DNA of 64,000 nucleotides from positions 43,283 to 107,282 of IMG/VR virus record IMGVR_UViG_3300042569_000338, one strand, 5' to 3'. Below the pieces are notes generated by a model. That model was not told the origin of the DNA and made no database searches. It saw nothing but the letters and a program-made list of their open reading frames with translations. The position numbers and the translations under genes are program-made. This stretch comes from a virus. Shown here one piece after another: positions 1-11,300 of the stretch; position 1 is the stretch's first letter, and each line of letters starts with the position of its first letter.

Positions 1-3000
1 ACCTGTGTATGCATATGTTGGAAGGCTAGTAGCTGTACCTGCACAAGCCATTGAACTAATAGAATCTACATATAATGTTGGAGAACTTGGAGTTGTACAT
101 GAACCACTCACTTGAACTAATCCATATATGTTTACAGCATACCAATTAGTTCCATCAGAATAATATCCTGAACTAACTGAATTTGTAAGTGCTGTATCAT
201 AATATAAAAATGTGACAGTTGCTGTAATAGTAGTACCAAATTCATAATAAATTGGAACTAATAATGAAGGATTATCTGCATTACCACATGCTACAATAGG
301 CCCTACATTACTTGGATAACTAGGATCAGCAAACGCTAAATTTATAGTATTATAGACAGGTGCTGTTGTAGTTGTTGTTGTTGTAGTTATACAACTTTCT
401 ATACTTGTTATTATACCAGATTCAGCAATTCCAAATGGATCACCATCAAGACCTATATAATATGTGCCTGGAGGATTTGAAAATGTAAAAGGATCTGTTA
501 AATATTGATCATCATACAATTGTGTTCCTACTTGAATAGGTAATGATTCTACATATAATGGAGCAAGAATACCACCACTACAAGGACTAAAAGGACCAAA
601 AAGACTTGGGCTAACACCACTAGCCGTAACTTCAATACCATTTTGATTTAAAGGAAAAGATATTGTATTAGAACTTGTACCATATAATAATGTAGAGCTA
701 CCAGAGGTTCCTGACGTTCCACTGGTACCAGAAGTACCACTAGTTCCACTTGTGCCACTAGTGCCTGATGTACCTGAGGTTCCACTAGTACCATCTATTG
801 CACTTGTTCCAGATGTGCCAGATGAACCAGCTGTACCACTTGAGCCTGATGTACCGTCTATACCAGACGTTCCTGTTGTTCCAGAAGACCCACTAGTACC
901 TGATGTTCCGTCTACACCTGTAGTTCCAGATGTTCCATCAGTTCCACTTGTACCTGATGTGCCAGTAGTTCCTGAAGAACCAGAAGTTCCTGAGGTGCCA
1001 CTAGTTGCTGAGGTACCACTTGTTCCTGTTGTACCACTAGTACCAGATGAACCTGAAGTGCCAGAAGTTCCGTCAATTCCAGATGTTCCATCTGTACCAC
1101 TTGTACCATCAGTACCACTAGTTCCGTCAACTCCACTTGTTCCTGAAGTTCCATCTATGCCAGAAGTACCGTCAGTACCAGATGTTCCATCAGTACCTGA
1201 TGTTCCGTCTGTACCAGAAGTACCACTTGAACCAGAAGTTCCTGAAGTGCCATCAATACCACTAGAGCCTGATGTACCACTTGTGCCTGAAGTACCAGTG
1301 CTTCCACTTGTACCACTTGTTCCGTTTGTACCATCAATGCCAGAAGTTCCAGAAGTTCCACTAGAACCACTAGTTCCAGTTGTTCCACTAGATCCTGATG
1401 TACCGCTTGTTCCAGAAGTTCCAGTTGTACCTGATGAGCCATCATTACCAGAAGTACCAGATGTGCCTGTAGTTCCAGAAGTGCCAGAAGTGCCATCTAT
1501 TCCAGATGTACCACTTGTACCTGAGCTACCATCACCACCTGATGCACCATCAAGGTTTACTATCCAACTTGTATATGTGCCTGAACCCACTGTTCTAAAA
1601 GGGGCACCAAAACTTAATTCACCTGTTGATGGATTATAAGCTGTAACCTCACACTCTTGGAAGTTATTAGCGTCATAAACCACAATTATTGATTGAGCCA
1701 CTGAGTATGCTAAACCTGTAGCAACTGTTAATGTACCAGAGTTACCTAATGTAAAGCTATCAGTAGATGTAGTTCTATATTTATCACCTTGTGCTCCAGA
1801 AGTACCACTTGTACCACTGGTGCCATCTATTCCAGATGACCCTGAAGTTCCTGCAGATCCTGATGTTCCATGGCTACCGTCTGTACCACTTGTTCCACTA
1901 GTTCCAGAAGTACCAGTAGTACCACTAGATCCTGATTCACCACTAGTACCACTTGTTCCAGTAGTTCCAGAAGTTCCGTTACTACCATCACTTCCTGAGG
2001 TTCCTGAACTACCACTTGTGCCTGTAGTACCACTAGTACCACTTGTTCCATCAACTCCAGAAGACCCACTAGTTCCAGAAGATCCACTTGTTGCAGATGT
2101 ACCGCTTGTACCATGTGTTCCACTGGTTCCAGATGTACCAGTCGTACCTGAAGTTCCTGATTCACCACTAGTTCCACTAGTACCGTCAGACCCTGATGTA
2201 CCAGATGTTCCATCAACACCACTTGTTCCAGTGGTACCAGATGATCCAGATGTACCTGTTGTTCCTGAAGTACCGCTTGTACCTGTAGATCCACTTGTAC
2301 CTGATGTACCACTTGTTGCAGATGTTCCAGACGTACCACTTGTTCCATCTACTCCACTTGTACCAGAGGTACCATCTTCACCTGAAGATCCACTTGTTCC
2401 AGCAGTTCCACTAGTTGCAGAAGTTCCACTAGTTCCATCTACACCTGAAGTGCCACTGGTTCCTGTAGTGCCTGATGTTCCTGATGTACCATCTATACCT
2501 GAAGTACCACTGGTTCCAGAGGTTCCACTAGTTGCAGATGAACCACTAGTTCCACTTGTACCATCAGTTCCACTTGTACCATCAATACCAGATGTGCCTG
2601 AGCTTCCAGCAGTTCCTGAAGAACCTGCTGATCCATTTACACCATTTGTTCCATTAATACCTGACGTACCAGAGGTACCACGTGTTCCTGATGTACCACT
2701 AGTACCTGTAGTTCCACTTGTTCCAGTTGTTCCACTTGATCCTGAGACACCAGAAGTACCAGAAGTACCACGTGTACCAGACGTACCATCTACACCACTT
2801 GTACCTGAAGTACCAGTTAAACCACTAGTACCTGATGTACCACGTGTTCCTGAGGTTCCAGAAACCCCACTTGTACCAGAGGTTCCATTGATACCATTTG
2901 TACCATCAATACCAGAGGTTCCACTAGTACCTGAAGTACCAGCTGAACCACTACCACCTCCTCCATTACCAATAGCTTCATCAATTTTTTGTAAAGCTGT

Positions 3001-3114
3001 CTGAATGGAATCATTAGTGTTGATACCTGTATAAACAAGATTAGCACCCTCGTAAAATACGCAGGTGCTGTTAAGTATGACTGGGCAAGGAGTTGCAGAA
3101 CATGTAACGTTCAT
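1..3114 (-). CDS. Collagen-like tail fibre protein (3' end cut by window edge)
   Basis: The frame is open from an ATG at 3114 to the window edge, at least 1038 residues. An N-terminal module of about 55 residues ends in [12 protein letters not shown]. Gly-X-Y repeats rich in GTSGTSG cover about residues 55-435. A beta-type insert (436-520, containing [16 protein letters not shown]) follows, then a second Gly-X-Y block (520-800), then Cys- and Thr-containing globular domains with a run of eight Thr near residue 908. The same N-terminal module and collagen blocks occur in the 620-residue fibre at 42.8-44.7 kb. It is probably a trimeric receptor-binding or surface fibre. The true C-terminus, where a chaperone domain might sit, is outside the window. 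Function is inferred from architecture only. Confidence 0.85.
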   Translation of the reverse strand, partial: MNVTCSATPCPVILNSTCVFYEGANLVYTGINTNDSIQTALQKIDEAIGNGGGGSGSAGTSGTSGTSGIDGTNGINGTSGTSGVSGTSGTRGTSGTSGLTGTSGTSGVDGTSGTRGTSGTSGVSGSSGTTGTSGTTGTSGTSGTRGTSGTSGINGTNGVNGSAGSSGTAGSSGTSGIDGTSGTDGTSGTSGSSATSGTSGTSGTSGIDGTSGTSGTTGTSGTSGVDGTSGTSATSGTAGTSGSSGEDGTSGTSGVDGTSGTSGTSATSGTSGTSGSTGTSGTSGTTGTSGSSGTTGTSGVDGTSGTSGSDGTSGTSGESGTSGTTGTSGTSGTHGTSGTSATSGSSGTSGSSGVDGTSGTSGTTGTSGSSGTSGSDGSNGTSGTTGTSGTSGESGSSGTTGTSGTSGTSGTDGSHGTSGSAGTSGSSGIDGTSGTSGTSGAQGDKYRTTSTDSFTLGNSGTLTVATGLAYSVAQSIIVVYDANNFQECEVTAYNPSTGELSFGAPFRTVGSGTYTSWIVNLDGASGGDGSSGTSGTSGIDGTSGTSGTTGTSGTSGNDGSSGTTGTSGTSGTSGSSGTTGTSGSSGTSGTSGIDGTNGTSGTSGSTGTSGTSGTSGSSGIDGTSGTSGSSGTSGTDGTSGTDGTSGTDGTSGIDGTSGTSGVDGTSGTDGTSGTDGTSGIDGTSGTSGSSGTSGTTGTSGTSATSGTSGTSGSSGTTGTSGTSGTDGTSGTTGVDGTSGTSGSSGTTGTSGIDGTSGSSGTAGSSGTSGTSAIDGTSGTSGTSGTSGTSGTSGTSGTSGTSGTSGSSTLLYGTSSNTISFPLNQNGIEVTASGVSPSLFGPFSPCSGGILAPLYVESLPIQVGTQLYDDQYLTDPFTFSNPPGTYYIGLDGDPFGIAESGIITSIESCITTTTTTTTAPVYNTINLAFADPSYPSNVGPIVACGNADNPSLLVPIYYEFGTTITATVTFLYYDTALTNSVSSGYYSDGTNWYAVNIYGLVQVSGSCTTPSSPTLYVDSISSMACAGTATSLPTYAYTG
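715..1555 (-). repeat. Collagen-type tandem repeat block (Gly-X-Y)
   Basis: Nine-base-period DNA coding mostly GTS, GTD, GID and GVD triplets on the minus strand. The codons are degenerate, so the DNA repeat is imperfect while the Gly-every-third-residue pattern is strict. Such blocks form triple helices in phage fibres and change length by recombination. Confidence 0.85.
1800..2950 (-). repeat. Collagen-type tandem repeat block, membrane-distal half of the same fibre
   Basis: About 380 residues of Gly-X-Y repeats ([15 protein letters not shown] and GAT variants) encoded on the minus strand. It is separated from the block at 715-1555 by a non-collagen beta insert. Confidence 0.85.
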
Positions 3115-3151
3115 AGTAAAGTTGTATTATGTGTAATCTATTGATATACAA

Positions 3152-3185
3152 ATAGGCACATAGCTTTGAAATAGCTTGTGCCTAT
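3152..3185 (-). other. Leader hairpin upstream of the collagen-like fibre gene
   Basis: Nine-base arms ATAGGCACA / TGTGCCTAT with an additional inner AGCT/AGCT pairing. It sits between the putative promoter and the start codon. It could be a leader structure or a second, weak terminator for the upstream cargo operon. Confidence 0.5.
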
Positions 3186-3190
3186 AGGTA

Positions 3191-3220
3191 CAAAAATAGC
3201 TAAAATTATTTAATTTCAAT
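3191..3220 (-). promoter_or_regulatory. Putative promoter of the collagen-like fibre gene
   Basis: On the minus strand ATTG, an 18-base spacer, then TATTTTTG, which fits the Bacteroidota -7 box TAnnTTTG and misses the -33 TTTG by one base. It lies just after a terminator and about 77 bases before the ATG at 3114. The leader would contain the hairpin at 3152-3185. Confidence 0.4.
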
Positions 3221-3227
3221 GAGTTGT

Positions 3228-3254
3228 AAAAAACTATGCTATATAATATAGCAT
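3228..3254 (-). terminator. Rho-independent-type terminator after the 1699-residue gene
   Basis: Immediately after the stop codon at 3255-3257. On the minus strand the stem is ATGCTATA / TATAGCAT with a 3-base loop, followed a few bases later by a run of six T. The stem is AT-rich, so strength is uncertain. It would end the giant cargo operon. Confidence 0.55.
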
Positions 3255-6200
3255 TTATCTTACGGTATTTTTAGGTTGAACAGTGATGTCAAATTCTTTA
3301 GCCCAGTCTTCACTAAGGACGGCTCCAAAGGTTAATACAGTTTTACCTCCTGGAACAAAACTCTTTAAGAAATCCTTAACTGGCATAGCATCTTTTCTAA
3401 CCTGTTCACGAGTTCTATCCTTCTTACCTGAAATAGGCATACCTGTAATTTGTTCAGATAAATGGGTGAAGAATTTTAAAGCATCAGTAACCACAGCAAT
3501 TGCTGGGAAGATACCACCTGCTGCTAAGTTTCTAATTTCATTAGGATTATAGAAGAATGTAATCTCATCTTTAATCTTATCTAGTGTTCTTAAGTAATAT
3601 CTATGTCTGTTCTTAGTAGCTTTATCTTCATCATCATCTGGAGCAAACATACCTAAAGCAAACGCAGCAGCTGTTAAAGCTATTATGTAACTAATCTCCT
3701 TAAGAGAGCTTTGGACGTTTTGTCTAATCATGTCTTTGAAGTCATCTTTGTTCATGTTTAGTTTCTGTCCAGTCTTTTTATAGTATTGTTGAGTATAATA
3801 CTCATATAAATCATCTAGTTTTTTAACACCAGATTCATTTACTTGTAATATATTTTTAATGTTTAATTGTCCCTCTTTAATTGAATCATACATTAATCCA
3901 AGGAATAAATTAGCTCTACCTAAATCATATTGCTCTCCTTCTAAGGTTCCGCTACTATCAATTGTTATATCAAAGTCATCAGCTCCTAATTTATGTATAC
4001 CAGAGAAACGTGTTTCAAGCAATGGATAAATCCACTTCTTAAATACCATCATGCTTTTAGTCCAAATAGACATGTCCATCTTGGTAATACTTTCTTGTGA
4101 TACGCTACCTATAGCTCTGTTGGTAGTATTCTTAGTCAATCTACTTAGTCTATCTAACTCTTTTTTGTTATTTAAATCAAGACCAGGGATAACTAACTTA
4201 CCATTCTCAAGTTTCATAGTGTTTGTGATAGAACGAGTCTTCTTCAATTGTTCAATCTCAGCATCTATTTTACCTTTTGACTTTTCCCAATTTCCAGAAC
4301 TATCATAACGATCATTATATTTAGCCTTAACGAACTTTCTAATGTTAACTATTTTTCCATTCTCTATCATTGAATTGTCTAACAATGTTAAAAAGATAGA
4401 CTTCTCAACCAATTGTTCTGGTTTTCTAAAAGCAATCATTAAGAAATCACCAATGTTATTTCCATTTAAAAGCATTCCTCCTTTAACTACACTTGACTTC
4501 TTAAACTTTTCATAAGAAGGGTCTTCTTTCATTGGAACAAAAGCATTGATTAATTGAGCAAACATTTCTCTGTCATCCTTAGACTTAAACAATCTATGTC
4601 CTAATAATATACCTTCATTCTTAAGAACCTCTCTTGCAGTGAAGTAGTTTCCAGACTGTGCAGAGATTTGAAATTGAGAACCTAATAAGTTCACAACACC
4701 AGGTAATGGATCTAATGATAATGTCTTTAACACAAAAGCTCTGTTGGCAGCATCCATTAGTTTAACTAATGATGTAGGTCTGTCATCTCCTTCGTTAATA
4801 GATACAATTTCTTTACCAGCAACCTTGTTAATTAGTTTCTTAATGTTAACTACAGCTTTGTTTATACCCACAGGAGTATCAACATCTGACATTACATACT
4901 TTTGTTCATAGAATAATGATCTTGTAAACAAGTCAAAGTCTTTAATAATGTCTTCATTACCTCTAACCAACTTAGGTTGATTATTCTCCATGATGATATT
5001 ACCAGCTCTACCTGTAGCAATGTGGTGTGTCTTGAACTCTTCTACGGTTCTTAACATACTAATCTGATCTTCAATCTCAGTTAAATACTTATACTTCTCA
5101 ACCTCTTGCGTATACAAGATTAAGTTAGCAAACAAATCAAAGCTTACATCAGAGTAATCATTAGGACCATCTGCTTTTCTAGTAAAGTCGTATGTATAGT
5201 ATTTAGGAATAGCGTTCACTAGTTTACCAGTGATTTCATCAAACTTACCATACCCTACATCATCTGGATTCATTTGAAGACTGTTGTAGAAATTTTGAAC
5301 AGGGGCAAATACATTACCCTCAATCACCTTTTCAGCAACTGACTTTCTTACAAATGGTAAGAAGCTATCCATTATTCTCTTCTCAATAAATCCTACAGCC
5401 CCTGCTTCTTGGTTTAATTGTTCTACATATTCATATAGTTCTTTTAATTCTGGGTCAGCTAGGACAGCTTTATATTCTTGTGAGTACCATTTAGCTTGAG
5501 GATACTTCTGTAACAAATAGTTTTGTTTCCAACCATTGAACTCAGGATTATCTACATCCCAAATACGCTCAACTCTTAAAATAGCATTCTCTTTTTTCTC
5601 TTCATCATTTTTATAAAAGTTCTCAATACGAGCAATCTTTCTATTTAAAATTGGTTCAGATTCTTTTCTAACTCTATCAAGATCAATGTTTTCTTCTAAC
5701 CATTTTTTGTTTTCAGAAGCAGCATTATCTCTAAATGCTTCTCTAAATGCAGGGTCATACTTATTAACTAACTTGTTAACTGTATCACCTTTTTGATCTT
5801 TCTTAAATATCTTTTTTATAATTTGCTCTGTATCACCTCTAGCTACCAGTCTTTTTCTAATGTTCATCAACTTATCAACCCCTGCTTCAGCAGCAGCTTT
5901 AGCAGCTGTTCTAGCAGTTGTATTAAGTTTAGCCATAATGTTAATTGATCTAACACCAAAATTTACAGCTTCTTTAAATCCTGCAGCAAGTCCTTTAGGA
6001 ATAGCTTCTGGTTCAGTTAACCCAAGCACTAAGTTTCTTTCTCCAATATGCTTATCAGCAAACTCTAATATAATCTTCTTAATTTCAGTTTTAGCTAAAT
6101 AGATTTCACCAGATTGTTTAGTTAAGTCAGACAATACATCTCTTAACTCTTGAAGATATGCTTGTCCTTCCTCATCATCTTCTTCTATATCTTCTGCTAA

Positions 6201-8354
6201 TTCATCTGAATAGATACGATCACCAAGTTGCACTTCAATTCTATCAAACATGTCTGCAGCATCTATGTACTCTCTCATTTGTCTAGAGAATTCAGATAGC
6301 TCTTTATTTGTAGAATCTTCGCTATCTGCAGGTCTATCTTTATAGATTGCATTATAATCATCTAAGATTCTAGCTCCTTGGTTTCTTAATGTTTGAATAA
6401 CATCAATAATACCAGACAGGTTATTCTGTCCTTGAATAAGTCTAACTGCTTTTCTAATTACATTAAGTCTTTCTACTTTAAGTTCATAGTTTTCTTCATC
6501 ACTATTCTCATCGCTAATACGTTCAGCAAGACTGTTTAATTTAGCAATCTGTTCATCAACTACAGCATCTCCAGTAGATTCTGTTTGCTCAGAAATAGGA
6601 GTTAGTAGAAGACTAGTAATTTTGGTAGGGTCTGCAGAACCAATATTAATACCAGTTAGTTTGTGTGCAACACTACCATCCCTCTTATTTTGAGATTTAA
6701 TTCTAAGAAGAATAGGAATAGCTTTTAGTTCACGGAACTTTGTAACTCCGTATATATTACTAAGCATGCTTTTATATTGTCCCAATTGAACATTATATGC
6801 ATCTTGCTTATACCATGCAATATCTTCAGCATCTTTACTTACAGTACCAAACTTCCAGTCAAGGATGCTGGTTGTACCATCAGGTTCAATAGCAATTAAG
6901 TCAGTTGTACCTGCAGTGTCTGTAGTAGGATCGTATAGTTTCTTCTCTGCTAAAAAGATTGTACCCTCAGGGAATCTATCAGTCTTTTCTACAAAGTATG
7001 TTTCTAATTTAATATAAACCTCTTCTTCTTCTTTGCTTGTAAATTCAGGACGTGATAAAGGTGCTGTTCTTTTTACACCATTCTCATCATAGTATCTACC
7101 ATGGATATCTTCAAACACTTGGTGTTTGTCAATACCTACATCTCTTTTAAAAGCATTATAGTTTCTTTCTTCTGTAGTGAGGTTCTCTTCATCAAAGCCT
7201 TTATCTTTAGATCTTTGTCTAACAATATCCGTAACCCTGTTAGCTACATCTTTCTTTCCTTCACCAGTAGTTCTTACATAGATTTGCTTGATGATTTCTT
7301 TACCTTTACTGTCTACAGACTTTCTGTCCACCTTAGTTAAAGATTCATCATCTACACTAATCTTATTTGCAATAGCTGCTTGAGCAGGAGTATATTGACT
7401 AATACTACTTTGATTTTGTTGCAACACTTCTTCTCCTGGAGCAAATAATGAATCATATTTAGGAATCTTAATCTTACTTTCATTATTTGCAATTAAGTCA
7501 ACTAAATCTCCAATAGTAGCATTCTCATCTAAGTTCTCTACATACACCCCATCAACTCCAAGTAAACTTTTTAAGAATTCTTTTATTTCATTAAGTAGTT
7601 TTTGCAATGACGCTATCAATCCTTGATCTTTTTTACCATCAAGTTTATCAGCAGTTTGCATACCTAACAATTCTACAATAGCTTCTTCTTGTTGATCTTC
7701 TAAATCATATCCACTATCTTCACCATATGATTCTTTGATTCTATTTAATACTTCTTTTCCTGTACCACTATTTAATTCTTTAAGAAGGTTCTTGTATAAT
7801 GTAGGGTTAGTAGTTCTAATTGCTCTAATAACAGGATGTGCAATAATTTCATGCACAGGTGTATCTAATGTAGCATAAGCTAAGTTAACTACAGCAACAT
7901 TGTCTGTAAGTTTACCTTTAAAATCTTGAGACTCATCAAAAATAATCTTAACAGGTACACCTATTCTATTAGAAAGTTTACTAGATAAATATCTAAGAGT
8001 CTTTTCAGAAGCTAGTATACCTTCTTTAGATTGCTTTTGAAATTGAGTTTCTTTTTCTTCCTGTTCATATAAAGCTCTATCATCATTAAAGAATGACAAG
8101 TCTCTTTCAAACTCTGCCTCAGCTTTTTGTTGTCTGTCAAATTCTCTATCAACAGCTTCTTGTAATCTAGAAGTAATCACCATGTAACTACCCCTACCTG
8201 TACTTTGTGCAATAGTAGCAATACTACCCCATAGTTTATTTAATGATACTGCAATAGCTCTTGCTGACTTTTCAGAAAATCCCTGAAAGTTGTTATCTGT
8301 TTTAACAGCGATACTATTATCAATTGTTTTTCTAATCTCTATTTTACAAGGCAT
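3255..8354 (-). CDS. Giant putative cargo protein with PD-(D/E)XK nuclease motif
   Basis: 1699 residues. A RecB/Cas4-type PD-(D/E)XK signature is visible: E470, D485 in GTTDLI, D499-W500-K501 in ILDWKFG, and a downstream QLGQYKSML (QxxxY). Further N-terminal, VHEIIAHPV (H168, E169, H173) resembles a zincin helix but the HExxH spacing is broken (HExxxH). Long charged alpha-helical stretches follow. A hydrophobic segment near residues 1550-1568 (IIALTAAAFALGMF) and another close to the C-terminus could insert in membrane. It starts one base after the stop of the 4161-residue RNAP protein, so the two are co-expressed. Likely packaged and injected; the nuclease could process host or phage DNA. 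Nuclease call is from motifs; cargo role is inferred from position. Confidence 0.75.
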   Translation of the reverse strand: MPCKIEIRKTIDNSIAVKTDNNFQGFSEKSARAIAVSLNKLWGSIATIAQSTGRGSYMVITSRLQEAVDREFDRQQKAEAEFERDLSFFNDDRALYEQEEKETQFQKQSKEGILASEKTLRYLSSKLSNRIGVPVKIIFDESQDFKGKLTDNVAVVNLAYATLDTPVHEIIAHPVIRAIRTTNPTLYKNLLKELNSGTGKEVLNRIKESYGEDSGYDLEDQQEEAIVELLGMQTADKLDGKKDQGLIASLQKLLNEIKEFLKSLLGVDGVYVENLDENATIGDLVDLIANNESKIKIPKYDSLFAPGEEVLQQNQSSISQYTPAQAAIANKISVDDESLTKVDRKSVDSKGKEIIKQIYVRTTGEGKKDVANRVTDIVRQRSKDKGFDEENLTTEERNYNAFKRDVGIDKHQVFEDIHGRYYDENGVKRTAPLSRPEFTSKEEEEVYIKLETYFVEKTDRFPEGTIFLAEKKLYDPTTDTAGTTDLIAIEPDGTTSILDWKFGTVSKDAEDIAWYKQDAYNVQLGQYKSMLSNIYGVTKFRELKAIPILLRIKSQNKRDGSVAHKLTGINIGSADPTKITSLLLTPISEQTESTGDAVVDEQIAKLNSLAERISDENSDEENYELKVERLNVIRKAVRLIQGQNNLSGIIDVIQTLRNQGARILDDYNAIYKDRPADSEDSTNKELSEFSRQMREYIDAADMFDRIEVQLGDRIYSDELAEDIEEDDEEGQAYLQELRDVLSDLTKQSGEIYLAKTEIKKIILEFADKHIGERNLVLGLTEPEAIPKGLAAGFKEAVNFGVRSINIMAKLNTTARTAAKAAAEAGVDKLMNIRKRLVARGDTEQIIKKIFKKDQKGDTVNKLVNKYDPAFREAFRDNAASENKKWLEENIDLDRVRKESEPILNRKIARIENFYKNDEEKKENAILRVERIWDVDNPEFNGWKQNYLLQKYPQAKWYSQEYKAVLADPELKELYEYVEQLNQEAGAVGFIEKRIMDSFLPFVRKSVAEKVIEGNVFAPVQNFYNSLQMNPDDVGYGKFDEITGKLVNAIPKYYTYDFTRKADGPNDYSDVSFDLFANLILYTQEVEKYKYLTEIEDQISMLRTVEEFKTHHIATGRAGNIIMENNQPKLVRGNEDIIKDFDLFTRSLFYEQKYVMSDVDTPVGINKAVVNIKKLINKVAGKEIVSINEGDDRPTSLVKLMDAANRAFVLKTLSLDPLPGVVNLLGSQFQISAQSGNYFTAREVLKNEGILLGHRLFKSKDDREMFAQLINAFVPMKEDPSYEKFKKSSVVKGGMLLNGNNIGDFLMIAFRKPEQLVEKSIFLTLLDNSMIENGKIVNIRKFVKAKYNDRYDSSGNWEKSKGKIDAEIEQLKKTRSITNTMKLENGKLVIPGLDLNNKKELDRLSRLTKNTTNRAIGSVSQESITKMDMSIWTKSMMVFKKWIYPLLETRFSGIHKLGADDFDITIDSSGTLEGEQYDLGRANLFLGLMYDSIKEGQLNIKNILQVNESGVKKLDDLYEYYTQQYYKKTGQKLNMNKDDFKDMIRQNVQSSLKEISYIIALTAAAFALGMFAPDDDEDKATKNRHRYYLRTLDKIKDEITFFYNPNEIRNLAAGGIFPAIAVVTDALKFFTHLSEQITGMPISGKKDRTREQVRKDAMPVKDFLKSFVPGGKTVLTFGAVLSEDWAKEFDITVQPKNTVR

Positions 8355-8355
8355 A

Positions 8356-11300
8356 TTAACAGGTTTTCTTATATTTAACAGCTTTATCTAAAATCATTTT
8401 TTTAATTTCTTCTGACAACTTAGCCTCTTGACCTAATGTAGCTTTTGCACTAGATACAATCTTATTGTCTGAAAGAACAAAATAGTTAGCATCACCGTAT
8501 GTAGTGATCTTAATCTTACCAGATTGAATTTCTTTTCTAACAGCATATATCTCCATAACTCTTTGGTTCTTAACCAGTTCATTATTCTTATATAAGTTGT
8601 CACCTCTTTCTGTATAAGCCTGACCATTAATAACAATCTTCCTCTCTTCAAGTTTCTTCTCAGCAACTTTTACTGGAGCAGCCACTCTAAAGAAATCGTC
8701 TGGTGTAGCATATCTATCAACATAAGTTTTAGCAGCTTCTAAACGTTTGATGGTAGAACTAATTACATCATTTAATTCATTTCTAATATCTTGGTCATCA
8801 ATTTTAGATTGTAATGTTTCATCTAAACCTTCCCAAATAGAATGAGCCACCTCACTAATTGAAGGACCATCTTTAGTTACAAAATCTCTAAGTGTAGATT
8901 CTTGTTTAGTTTGTTTACCTGGAACAAGTCTACTATCACGTTTAGCAGTAACTTCTTTATATAAAGATTCTTCTCCAATCTTACCACCACCAGCAATATA
9001 TCTAAGAGCTAATCCAGTTGCATCTGTAGCATCATCCATTCTATTTACTAATTTGTAGATAGCTTGTGGAGTCATGTCAGACGTTTGAACTCCTTGCGAA
9101 GGTACAATTTCTTCTGGAATTTCCTCTTCATATGTAAAGTTATCTTCATCTTCCATTAAACTATTTTCAAAGTTAGCTTGTAACTCTTCCTCTGTAGGGT
9201 CAGTTTGATAACCTTGTCTAATCTCCTTTTGGATTTTGTCTTCATTGATATATCCTGCAATCTCGTAATCAGCCTTCTCAAACTCCACTGGATCAAATCC
9301 GTTGTTAATTTGAGACACTCTAGCATGATCATAGAACTCATTAGCTCTTTGACCATCACCCCAAGCATTGATTTGTTTATATATAAAGTTCTTAGCCTTA
9401 CCATATCTTAAAGGAACACTAGGACTAGCTTGCTCATCATAAACCTTTTTGAACAATCCTTTCTTAATATAAGAGAAATCTCCTGCCTCCTTTAACTTTT
9501 GTTTCTCTTCTGCTGTACCAACTTCCCAAGTGTAAACAAGAAAGTCTTTTCTTGCTGCTCTATCTTTTACAGGAATGTTAAGCATTTGAGGAAACTCACC
9601 TCTTTCCATAGCAGCTTGTAGCTCTTCATGTTGTATAGTGATTGTACCTTTTAGGTCACTGAATGCAAACCCATCTTCGTTATACACCATCTTAGGTCTC
9701 TTGAAACTAACCACATCAGGATTGTTCCAGTTGTTTCTTTCAAACGCATCAACTTCTGCAAACTTTCCAATAGTTGTAGTGTTTAATCTTGACATTGGTT
9801 CAGAATATCTCTCTCTAAAATCTTCATAAGGAATGAACCCTGTGAAAGATATAGCTGAGTTATTCAATCCTGATTGTACAATAGATAATGTAATCAACCC
9901 TTTGTACAAGTCATAATTATTATTTGCTTTTAAATAATCTTTTAATTGAGCAAATGCATATATGATTTGGTTTTGATCATAAGTCTTATTGTCTTTACCT
10001 GTAAGCTTAATTGAATCAGCTCCACCTTCAAGTTGAGATGGTTGATATTGGAAAGAGTTGATAATCAAGTTGTTATGTAAGTCATGGTTTTCATTATCTC
10101 TAACTTGTTTAACAAATTCAGCAATTTGTTTAGCTGTATTATTTACATTTACTAATGAATCACCAATAGCCATATTGTATTCATCTAATGTTTGAACAGA
10201 GAAATCAAATATGTTATTAACAATTCTTCTAGCAAGCTTAGAGAACTTTCTATCTCCTAACCTCTTGTATCTATTAAACAATAACTCTTGTATAGCTTGT
10301 GCATTTTCTTTCTTTTCAGATACAATAGCTTGAGCATATACGTCTTTAATACCACTATACTTATTGCGTAAATCTCCAATGAAAGAATTTTCTAATATGT
10401 TTCCTGTAGCTGAACCAATTAAGTTAGTGCTATATTCACTAGGTGAGTTTGTTATGATAGCATCATCCATTCTATATATAGTGTATGGGTTGTTTATATT
10501 AGCAGTGTCAAACTTAGTAGCTTGTGTCACTCTAAATAAATGTTCCGCCATCTTAGAGTATTTCAAGAATTCATTTAACATGAATGCTTGTTGTAACTTT
10601 TCTTTATCATTAAGTGCAGTCTTCCCAACTAGTGCAGATAATTCTTTACCAGAAGGAATTATACCATCTTTAATTGTATAACCAGAATCACCCACTCTAT
10701 ATTTAGCATTAATTCTCACCTTATTAATTGCTTCTCTTGAGAACAAGAACGCAGAACCTAAATTTTGTAACTCTTTTAAGTAGTCATTGATGATAGGTTG
10801 GTTCATAAAGTTAGCCACTTCTTCAATAGGTACACCTATCTTAACTAGGAATAACCAAGTAGGAGCAACTGTAGGGTTAGCACCCAACTCCATAATCCAA
10901 GGACCTTTTGCAATATCCACATAACCATCAATAAACATACCAATGATGTCAGAGATGTCATGCTCATTGTTTGCATCTTTCACTCTAGATAATAATGGGA
11001 ATACATCATTACCAATTTTAAACTTATTATACTTACTAAATTTAACTTTCTTATCACCTAACCAAGAAGCATCTTCAGGAACAACATATTTTCTATGATC
11101 TACAATAACAACATCACGTTGGTTAAGAGCATGGTTAGTTTGTGCTTGTGCAGCAATACCAATTGCATACTTACCACGTACAAACGCATCTCTAATTGTA
11201 GACATGAATGTTTGGTTTAGTAAGTTAGATGTATTAGTGTAATCAAACTCCTTACCAAACTTCTTAATTACAATCTTCTTAGATAAGTCTTTTAACAATT

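Noticed and set aside
361-395. Microsatellite-type repeat
   Set aside because: The GTTGTAGTT tract encodes an in-frame poly-Thr linker seen in several proteins, so coding function explains it.
752-3004. Plus-strand proteins made of VPxVPx repeats
   Set aside because: They are the antisense of the minus-strand Gly-Thr-Ser collagen repeats; low-complexity frames stay open by base composition. The minus-strand frame has a start, globular ends and a homologous sister fibre.
912-3047. Leu/Val/Gln-rich minus-strand frames inside the collagen region
   Set aside because: Out-of-frame readings of the same repeat; they lack leaders and overlap the supported collagen frame.
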